A stretch of 62,541 nt of DNA, from positions 1-62,541 of the forward strand of contig JAEUNY010000104.1 in the NCBI GenBank assembly GCA_016791005.1. Reading direction: 5' to 3'. Both the position numbers and the translations under genes were made by a program. Source of the stretch: Zoogloeaceae bacterium. Lineage in GTDB: Bacteria; Pseudomonadota; Gammaproteobacteria; Burkholderiales; Rhodocyclaceae. The notes below the pieces were generated by a model. It was given only the letters and a program-made list of their open reading frames with translations. It was not told where the DNA came from and ran no database searches. This document shows, in pieces, positions 56,693-62,541 of this stretch (positions are counted from its first letter, which is position 1; each line of letters opens with the position of its first letter).

Positions 56693-57841
56693 ATGAACTT
56701 CAATAGGATCGGGCTTCGCGCTGCTTGGCGTGGGGTGGCCCTGCTCGTCGGAGTGGCGTGGATTACCGTTTGCGCACAGGCGCAGCAGCAGGCTAAGGGC
56801 AATCCTCCCAGTCCCAACACATCCCAGGGCCAGCAAACGACGACGCCTGGAACAACCCAGATTCCGCCGAACCCACCGCTGTCCGCGGGTTCGACGTTAG
56901 TCGGTAACGGCGCCTATGCATTGGTACCCGTGTCGAACTTGTCGCAGCTGAACAAGCCAGCCGAAGAAGACAAAAAAGACGGGGGTGCGGGCTGGTTGTC
57001 CTGGTTCGCCACGGTATTGGCGAGCATCGCCTGGCCTGTAACGACACTGATTCTGGCGTGGCTCGTGCTCGGACATCAGTCTGTCCGGGATTTGCTAGGG
57101 AGAATCTCTCAGGGCGCTACGCAGATCAAAGTGGCGGGACTCGAACTCGAGCTGACGCCGCAAGCCAAGGCGACGATCGAAGACCTGCAGACCCTGATCG
57201 CGCAGGTCCCCGCAACTCACCACGAGTGGGTTGCGAACACTCACATCGGTGACCAGTTCAGGCGAGTCGTGCGAGAGATTCGGAGTCACCTTTGCGACGC
57301 GGCTGTCCATCCGTTCTCCTCGGCGCTGCCCGAGGCGGATTTCAGGAATTTTCGTTTTACGCTCCACGTACCGGATATCGTGCTGACGCATAGCGTGCGT
57401 CAGCTCGTGAACTACTCGGACGGAAGCGGTGGCCGTGCGGGGCGGATTTTCTCCACGAGGCGCGGCATCATCGGGCTCGCGTGGCGCCTCGAAAAAAGCC
57501 GATATCGTCAGGCTGCGTACAACCAAGATGAACTCGTGGAGTACTGGGGAATGACCCGGAGCGAAGCCGAGGAGACTTCAAGCGCAAAGAACATCCTGCT
57601 CGTGTTCCTTGTCAAATCCCCGGCGGGCGAGCCGCTCGGCATGCTTTATGGGGACGCGGGCAGCTCGACGCTGTTTGACGTGGCTCGATTGACCGTCAGC
57701 ACGGATGAGGCTTTCGAGGTGCTGGCAGCGAAGATCCAGAACATCTGCGATGCGCTGGGTCTTACCGCATCTCTGCTGGAGCTTGAAAAGGCGAGAAAGA
57801 AGGTCACCCAAGTGGATATCTATTATCCGACGAGTACCTGA
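56693..57841 (+). CDS. Two-TM protein with GAF-like C-terminal domain
   Basis: This 382-residue protein starts at ATG 56693. Residues 12-30 form a signal peptide or first helix. Residues 31-65 are a Gln/Pro/Thr low-complexity stretch, and 101-126 a second helix (WLSWFATVLASIAWPVTTLI). After an amphipathic linker with KVAGLELELTPQAKATIEDL the region 185-370 resembles a GAF fold: GRIFSTRRGIIGLAWRL, NILLVFLVKSPAGEPLGML, and FEVLAAKIQNICDALGL. The GAF call is inference from pattern. It adjoins the methyltransferase gene (TGA then ATG). A sensor role is likely; the ligand is unknown. Confidence 0.7.
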   Translation: MNFNRIGLRAAWRGVALLVGVAWITVCAQAQQQAKGNPPSPNTSQGQQTTTPGTTQIPPNPPLSAGSTLVGNGAYALVPVSNLSQLNKPAEEDKKDGGAGWLSWFATVLASIAWPVTTLILAWLVLGHQSVRDLLGRISQGATQIKVAGLELELTPQAKATIEDLQTLIAQVPATHHEWVANTHIGDQFRRVVREIRSHLCDAAVHPFSSALPEADFRNFRFTLHVPDIVLTHSVRQLVNYSDGSGGRAGRIFSTRRGIIGLAWRLEKSRYRQAAYNQDELVEYWGMTRSEAEETSSAKNILLVFLVKSPAGEPLGMLYGDAGSSTLFDVARLTVSTDEAFEVLAAKIQNICDALGLTASLLELEKARKKVTQVDIYYPTST

Positions 57842-58570
57842 ATGACTACCGTTTCTCACGCAAGCTACGACGAGTTGGCCCACGAGTACTATGATCCGGT
57901 GGCGCATCCCACCTGTTACAACCTCAACCGGCTCAGTCGCATTTTCATCGAACGGCAGTTGCCCGAGCCGTGGGACTCCCGGAACACGCTCGAGGTTGGC
58001 GCTGGAAGCTCGGCCGTCGCCGCCACACTGCACGCGCGAGGATACACATTGCATGGTTTGCGGATCACCGACGGCTCCGACGCCATGCTTCGTCATTCGC
58101 AGCGCTGGACGGCGCATGGCGCAACTCTGGCCCGCGTGCCCGCCGCTGAGATCAGTCGCGGCCAGCCTCCCGCGAGCTTACTGGTCGCAAGTCTCGGCGA
58201 CCCCTACAACACCGATGCGTTTTGGGCCGAAGCCTGGCGTGCGGTCGAACCGGGCGGCCGTATTTTGTTCACCGTACCTTCATTCGAGTGGAGCGTGCGG
58301 TTTCGGGGAACTCAGACGCCGGAATCCCAACTTGCGGAATTCGCGCTCAGCGACGGGCGGCGGATGTACGTGCCGTCCTTCGTCATCCCGCTTTCCGATC
58401 AGGTGTACATGATGCAACAGGCAGGGTTTATGCTAACTACCTTCGAATCGCTCGGCGCGGAAGTGCTGCATTCGGACGAGCGGCGCTCCAGCAAGCTAAA
58501 TGTATTCCAGGGCGAGGTGTCGTCGATCGTCTGGGGGTTCGTGCTCGTCCGACGCCGTTCCCTCACCTGA
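57842..58570 (+). CDS. Class I SAM-dependent methyltransferase
   Basis: This 242-residue protein has motif I TLEVGAGSSAVAATL (49-63), a second acidic motif near HGLRITDGSDAMLRH, the post-motif ASLGDPYNTDAFWAEA and the typical LRPGG-like turn VEPGGRILFTVPS. The N-terminal YDELAHEYYDPVAHPTCYN is common to small-molecule methyltransferases. The substrate is unknown. Its ATG directly follows the TGA of the GAF-like gene. Its 3' end overlaps the convergent kinase by 8 nt. Confidence 0.82.
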   Translation: MTTVSHASYDELAHEYYDPVAHPTCYNLNRLSRIFIERQLPEPWDSRNTLEVGAGSSAVAATLHARGYTLHGLRITDGSDAMLRHSQRWTAHGATLARVPAAEISRGQPPASLLVASLGDPYNTDAFWAEAWRAVEPGGRILFTVPSFEWSVRFRGTQTPESQLAEFALSDGRRMYVPSFVIPLSDQVYMMQQAGFMLTTFESLGAEVLHSDERRSSKLNVFQGEVSSIVWGFVLVRRRSLT

Positions 58571-59162
58571 CTTCGGCGTAGCGATCTAGAACCTGCCGCT
58601 TTACACACACTGCAGCGGGACCTGCGGTCGCAAAATTGACTTCGTCGCTGCGGATTGTGAGCACCGGAGCGGTCTGTGATGCCACCCTCTTCTCGATGCC
58701 GCGATTCAGGCGCGACAGGTAGTCGACGTCGATCGGCACTTCCTCAGGCCGCCCGCGCACACGAATGCGTTCGAGCAGCACGCTTTCGCTACATTGGAGA
58801 TGGACAATGAGCGTTGGCTTCGGCAGAGGCGCATACAGGTGCTGATGCAGCGACTCCATCACTCGAACGTGCCCTGCATCGCTAGAAAGCTCCGCGTATG
58901 CAAGGTCCTGCATCAACGCGTAGTCGCAGATGGTGAGCGCAGCGGCGGCATTCTTGATCTCGCCCGAGTGCTGCGCGAGAAAACACACGTCTTTCTCATG
59001 CCTGAACAAATCAGGCCGCTCGTAGAACCGCCTCCAGAACGGGTTGGCGTGAAAATCCTCCAGCACCAGCTCGCATTCCGTTCCCTGGCTTAGCAACCGA
59101 GCAAGTGTCGTCTTTCCGCTGGCGATGCCGCCGCATATTTCAATTCGCGCGAGAGATATCAT
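58563..59162 (-). CDS. Deoxynucleoside kinase-family protein
   Basis: This 199-residue P-loop kinase has GGIASGKTT (11-19), Glu36-Asp37 in LEDFHANPFW, and an arginine-rich lid RIRVRGRPEE. These match the dNK (dCK/dGK) family that salvages deoxynucleosides. A catalytic DRS-type motif is not obvious; CDYALMQDLAYAEL stands at that place. Its ATG overlaps the cytidine deaminase stop as ATGA. Confidence 0.82.
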   Translation of the reverse strand: MISLARIEICGGIASGKTTLARLLSQGTECELVLEDFHANPFWRRFYERPDLFRHEKDVCFLAQHSGEIKNAAAALTICDYALMQDLAYAELSSDAGHVRVMESLHQHLYAPLPKPTLIVHLQCSESVLLERIRVRGRPEEVPIDVDYLSRLNRGIEKRVASQTAPVLTIRSDEVNFATAGPAAVCVKRQVLDRYAEVR

Positions 59163-59584
59163 GAACCTAAGCCGTTTGGTTTCAGCACAAACGGCGCAGG
59201 AAGCAGTTCCGATAAGGCCGCACGGACGGCACTCCCGGCCACATTCGACATAATTATTTCAAGGTCCGGAGAAAATTCCGCCAGTACTTGTCGGCACGCA
59301 CCGCAGGGCGAAATCTCCTGTGCATCACCAACGAGCGCAAGGTTCGTGAAGGATCGCTCCCCGCCAGCAAGCGCGGCAAACAGCGCGATGCGCTCGGCGC
59401 ACATCGTCAACCCAAAGCTTGCGTTCTCAACGTTGCAGCCTGCGTAGATGCGCCCGTTTGCAGACCGGATGGCGGCACCTACCGGGAAATTCGAGTACGG
59501 TGCGTAGGCGTGCTTGCGTGCCTCGATGGCCGCCTCGACCAGCTCGCGGTCGCCTGCACGGTTGCGGAAATCAACGGGCTGCAC
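59159..59584 (-). CDS. cdd: Cytidine deaminase
   Basis: This 141-residue enzyme deaminates cytidine and deoxycytidine to uridine forms. The zinc site has Cys62 and catalytic Glu64 in TMCAERIALF, and Cys94 and Cys97 in SPCGACRQV, the three-cysteine arrangement of the short tetrameric class. NFPVGAAIRSANGRIYAGCN is the substrate-binding segment. A GTG start at 59582-59584 is used. It is coupled to the kinase gene, making a two-gene nucleoside salvage unit. Confidence 0.93.
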   Translation of the reverse strand: MQPVDFRNRAGDRELVEAAIEARKHAYAPYSNFPVGAAIRSANGRIYAGCNVENASFGLTMCAERIALFAALAGGERSFTNLALVGDAQEISPCGACRQVLAEFSPDLEIIMSNVAGSAVRAALSELLPAPFVLKPNGLGS

Positions 59585-59796
59585 GCGACTCCTCGTGGTT
59601 GTGGCCGATATCCGGCGCGCAACGATGATACGTCAACGTGCGTTTGAACGGCGGCTATCTAAGCAAGCTGGCCATTTGCGTGTCAGTTCTGCTAGCAGGG
59701 TGACGGGCAACTCCTGGCCGGCAGCGGTCGTCTTTTTTCGTCTCCGGGGGAAATGGGGGTTGTTGGTTCCAGATTTGGTTTTCCAGGCTCCCCAGC

Positions 59797-60273
59797 TCAA
59801 ACGCCACCAAACCCTTGCCCCCGCAGCGGCAACGCCGTCTTGTATTTCACCTGCTTGATGGCGATGCTGGAGCGGATGCTGGCGACGCCGGGGATGCGGG
59901 CCAGGCGGTCGGTGATGAAGGCCTGGAGGGATTTCAAGTCTCGCGCCACCACCCGCAGCAGGTAGTCCGAATCCCCCGTCATCAAATAGCACTCCATCAC
60001 TTCCGGGCAGGCGTCGATGGTGGCTTCGAAGCTTTTCAATGCGCTTTCCACCTGGCGCTCCAGGCTCACCGAGATGAACACGCTGACTTCCAGCCCCAGG
60101 GCGTCCGGGGCGAGGAGGGTGGCGTAGCCGCGGATCACGCCGGCACTTTCCAGCTCCCGCACCCGGCGCAGGCAGGGGGCGGGGGAGAGGTGTACGGCCT
60201 CGGCCAGGGCCACGTTGGTGATGCGGGCGTCGGCCTGGAGGCGGTCCAGGATGCGCAAATCAATGTCGTCCAT
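59797..60273 (-). CDS. Lrp/AsnC-family transcriptional regulator
   Basis: This 158-residue regulator starts at ATG 60271-60273 ([20 protein letters not shown]). An N-terminal winged helix-turn-helix (residues 1-60, with [20 protein letters not shown]) is followed by a RAM ligand-binding domain ([20 protein letters not shown]). It is divergent from the aceE-like gene and most probably controls it; three ATTGCGT elements lie between them. Confidence 0.93.
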   Translation of the reverse strand: MDDIDLRILDRLQADARITNVALAEAVHLSPAPCLRRVRELESAGVIRGYATLLAPDALGLEVSVFISVSLERQVESALKSFEATIDACPEVMECYLMTGDSDYLLRVVARDLKSLQAFITDRLARIPGVASIRSSIAIKQVKYKTALPLRGQGFGGV

Positions 60274-60290
60274 GGCTGAGCTTTCCTGAT

Positions 60291-60359
60291 ATTGCGTATA
60301 GGTGTTCTGTAGAGCGCGATTATTGCGTAAATGGCTCAATCCAGGTGCCATAACGCAAT
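60291..60359. promoter_or_regulatory. Three phased ATTGCGT elements, candidate Lrp-family operator
   Basis: ATTGCGT occurs at 60291-60297 and 60322-60328, and inverted as ACGCAAT at 60353-60359. Successive starts are exactly 31 bp apart, close to three helical turns, so all could lie on one DNA face. The last abuts the candidate -35 of the aceE-like gene and the first is 18 bp from the regulator's own start. Confidence 0.65.
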
Positions 60360-60386
60360 TTGCCGAGGGGGCTTCCTGGCTATAGT
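60360..60386 (+). promoter_or_regulatory. Candidate promoter of the aceE-like gene
   Basis: TATAGT (60381-60386) is a good -10. A weak -35 (TTGCCG, 60360-60365) lies 15 nt upstream, just past the last ATTGCGT element. A weak -35 next to a regulator site suggests an activated promoter. Confidence 0.4.
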
Positions 60387-60439
60387 GGAATCACCAATGA
60401 CCCGCCGCGCAGACCTGACAGGCGGGGGAGGAGACCACG

Positions 60440-62541
60440 ATGAATCGCCCAGAAATGTCCCTGCCCGGCTTGGCCGGCGCGCCCCGGGACGAGGATCCCG
60501 ACGAGACCCAGGACTGGCTGGAGAGCCTCGCCGCCGTCATCGAACAGGAGGGGCTGCCCCGGGCGGAGTACCTGGTGCAGCGCCTCATCGACGCGGGGCG
60601 GACAGCGGGGGGGCGCTTCCACACCCGCCACACTACCCCTTACCGGAACACCATTGCCCTGGCGGATCAGCCGCCCTATCCGGGGGATCGGGACCTGGAG
60701 GCGCGGATCGCCGCGATCCATCGCTGGAACGCCCTGGCCATGGTCTCCCGGGCCAACCGGGCCCACCCGGAGTTGGGCGGCCACATCGCCACCTACGCTT
60801 CCATCGCCGATCTCTTCGAGGTGGGCTTCAACCACTTCTTTCGCGGACCCCAGGCGGATCACGGGGGTGATCTGATCTACTTCCAGCCCCACGCCGCCCC
60901 CGGCATCTACGCCCGCGCGTTCCTGGAAGGGCGGCTCACCGGCGACCAGCTCGATCATTTCCGCCGTGAGGTGAGCGGCGGGCCGGGCCGGGGTTTGTCG
61001 TCCTATCCCCATCCGACCCTCATGCCGGGCTTCTGGCAGTTTCCCACCGGCTCCATGGGCCTGGGCCTGCTCACCGCCATCTACCAGGCGCGCTTCCAGC
61101 GTTACCTCCAGCACCGCAGCTTGCGGCCGGAGGACGATCGCAAGGTGTGGGTTTTCGTGGGGGACGGCGAGATGGACGAGCCGGAGTCCCTGGCCGGCAT
61201 CTCCCTGGCGGCCCGGGAGCAGCTGGACAACCTGATCCTGGTGGTCAATTGCAACCTCCAGCGCCTGGATGGCCCGGTGCGGGGCAATGGCAACATCGTG
61301 CAGGAGCTGGAAACCCTCTTCGCCGGCGCGGGCTGGAACGTGGTGAAGTGCCTGTGGGGCTCGAACTGGGACGCCCTCTTTGCCCGGGACCGGGAGGGCT
61401 GGATCCTGCGCCGCATGGCCGAGGCGGTGGATGGCGAGTTCCAGAAGCTCTCGGCCACCGACGGACATTACAACCGCGCCCACTTCTTCGCCCGCTATCC
61501 GGAACTCGCCGCCCTGGTGGCCCACATGTCGGACGGCGAGATCGATGCCCTGCTGCGGGGAGGCCACGATCCGGTCAAGATCCACGCCGCCTATGCCGCC
61601 GCCGTGGCCCAGAGGGGGCAGCCGACGGTGATCCTCGCCCAGACCACCAAGGGCTTCGGCATGGGCGCCTCGGGGCAGGGCGCCAACACCGCCCACCAGA
61701 CCAAGAAGCTCGCCCAGGCGGACCTGGCCCGTTTCCGCGCGCGCTTCCAACTGCCGCTGTCGGACGACGACCTGGAGAACCTGGCCTATTACCACCCGGG
61801 CCCGGAGAGCCCCGAGGTGCGCTATCTCCGCGACCGGCGGGCGGCTCTGGGGGGGTTCCTCCCCGCCCGCAGGGTCACGGCGGCCCCGGTGACGGTGGCC
61901 GACGACGCGGCCTTCGCCAGCTTCCAGGCCGGGTCGGAGGGGCGGGAGATCTCCACCACCATGGCCTTCGTGCGGCTCATGACCCGGCTCCTGCGGGACG
62001 GAAGCCTGGGCCCCCGCATCGTGCCCATCGTGGCCGACGAGGCCCGCACCTTCGGCATGCAGGATCTCTTCCGCCAGGTGGGCATCTACTCGCCCTGGGG
62101 CCAGCGCTACACGCCCCAGGACCGGGAGCAGCTCGCCTTCTACCGGGAAGACCGGGCGGGCCAGATCCTGGAGGAGGGCATCACCGAGGCGGGGGCGATG
62201 GGCTCCTGGATTGCGGCCGGCACCGCCTACGCCCACAGCGGGCAGGCCATGCTGCCTTGTTACATCTTCTACTCGATGTTCGGCTTCCAGCGGGTGGCGG
62301 ACCTGATCTGGAACGCGGCGGACTGCCAGGCCCGCGGCTTTCTCCTCGGCGCCACCGCCGGTCGCACTACGCTTTCCGGCGAGGGCCTGCAGCACGAGGA
62401 CGGCCAGAGCCAGCTCTACGCCGCCACGGTGCCCACCTGCCGGTCCTACGACCCGGCCTTCAGCTTTGAGGTGGCGGTGATCGTCGAGGACGGCATCCGC
62501 CGCATGCTGGGGGGCGCCGAGGCGGGGGAGCCGGGCTTCTA
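60440..62541 (+). CDS. aceE: Homodimeric 2-oxoacid (pyruvate-type) dehydrogenase E1, truncated by window end
   Basis: The first 700 residues of an AceE-type E1 component of about 890 are present. It carries the thiamine diphosphate motif GDGEMDEPESLAGIS ending in NCN, HHTTPY-like RHTTPYRNTI, and QTTKGFGMGASGQGANTAHQ. It decarboxylates pyruvate and passes the acetyl group to E2. The N-terminus (MNRPEMSLPGLAGAPRDED) and the divergent Lrp regulator are reminiscent of MdeR-controlled MdeB, a 2-oxobutyrate-preferring homologue in Pseudomonas putida. It may therefore be an alternative rather than the main pyruvate enzyme. GGGGAGGAG precedes ATG 60440. Confidence 0.85.
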   Translation, partial: MNRPEMSLPGLAGAPRDEDPDETQDWLESLAAVIEQEGLPRAEYLVQRLIDAGRTAGGRFHTRHTTPYRNTIALADQPPYPGDRDLEARIAAIHRWNALAMVSRANRAHPELGGHIATYASIADLFEVGFNHFFRGPQADHGGDLIYFQPHAAPGIYARAFLEGRLTGDQLDHFRREVSGGPGRGLSSYPHPTLMPGFWQFPTGSMGLGLLTAIYQARFQRYLQHRSLRPEDDRKVWVFVGDGEMDEPESLAGISLAAREQLDNLILVVNCNLQRLDGPVRGNGNIVQELETLFAGAGWNVVKCLWGSNWDALFARDREGWILRRMAEAVDGEFQKLSATDGHYNRAHFFARYPELAALVAHMSDGEIDALLRGGHDPVKIHAAYAAAVAQRGQPTVILAQTTKGFGMGASGQGANTAHQTKKLAQADLARFRARFQLPLSDDDLENLAYYHPGPESPEVRYLRDRRAALGGFLPARRVTAAPVTVADDAAFASFQAGSEGREISTTMAFVRLMTRLLRDGSLGPRIVPIVADEARTFGMQDLFRQVGIYSPWGQRYTPQDREQLAFYREDRAGQILEEGITEAGAMGSWIAAGTAYAHSGQAMLPCYIFYSMFGFQRVADLIWNAADCQARGFLLGATAGRTTLSGEGLQHEDGQSQLYAATVPTCRSYDPAFSFEVAVIVEDGIRRMLGGAEAGEPGF

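Noticed and set aside
60380-62395. 671-codon minus-strand ORF opposite aceE
   Set aside because: Antisense to the dehydrogenase gene, whose plus-strand frame is open to the window end and has all cofactor motifs.

Overview
The window looks like a chromosomal segment of a GC-rich betaproteobacterium, most likely of the Rhodocyclales type. The evidence is the core gene order (exbB-exbD-lpxK-trm112-kdsB-adk; DUF3579 divergent from argD-argF-argG; orn/M48 protease/rsgA; glnE, yhdP, nitrilase, tldD; proS beside rppH). No rRNA, tRNA, CRISPR array, transposase or integrase gene was seen. The assignment is inferred from protein families and synteny, not from a database search.

Layout. 1-289 is the 3' end of thiC. 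696-2766 carries sodB and xseA on the minus strand. 3104-6958 is an envelope/LPS and nucleotide operon ending in adk, followed by a phosphofructokinase-ggt pair (7040-10028). An orphan, lower-GC HNH endonuclease beside a decayed intergenic repeat (10054-11030) interrupts the core. Then come a PEBP-family protein, murJ and rpsT. The arginine block argD-argF-argG has a terminator-like hairpin in its leader. It is followed by DUF2788, ppnP, yajQ, a retropepsin-like protease, a CoA-type NUDIX hydrolase, a CbiB-like membrane protein and a thiolase. An Anbu-type operon (permuted ATP-grasp, alpha-E, proteasome-like peptidase) sits at 22668-25882.

25876-46682 is mostly housekeeping: rsgA, a small cytochrome c, an M48 protease, orn, a GT-C glycosyltransferase, rpmE, glnE, yhdP, a nitrilase-family amidase, tldD, a tandem PilJ-domain protein, a radical SAM protein, a metzincin-like protein, a lytic transglycosylase, proS, rppH and a CBS-domain protein. 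gloB follows at 46890-47660.

47957-56120 is the most coherent uncharacterised locus. An unknown coiled-coil protein, a CobW-type (COG0523) GTPase and a WD40 protein overlap by 4 nt each. They are followed by a 74-residue unknown protein, an outer-membrane MetA-type barrel, a DUF1097 membrane protein and a complete TroABCD/SitABCD-like metal ABC transporter. I read this as a metal acquisition and allocation system, probably for zinc and/or manganese.

56121-59640 is an accessory island of different codon texture. It holds gene remnants, a two-TM protein with a GAF-like C-terminus, an adjoining SAM methyltransferase, and a convergent cytidine deaminase-deoxynucleoside kinase pair. The window ends with an Lrp/AsnC regulator divergent from a truncated aceE-like 2-oxoacid dehydrogenase E1. 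Between them lie three ATTGCGT elements whose starts are exactly 31 bp apart.
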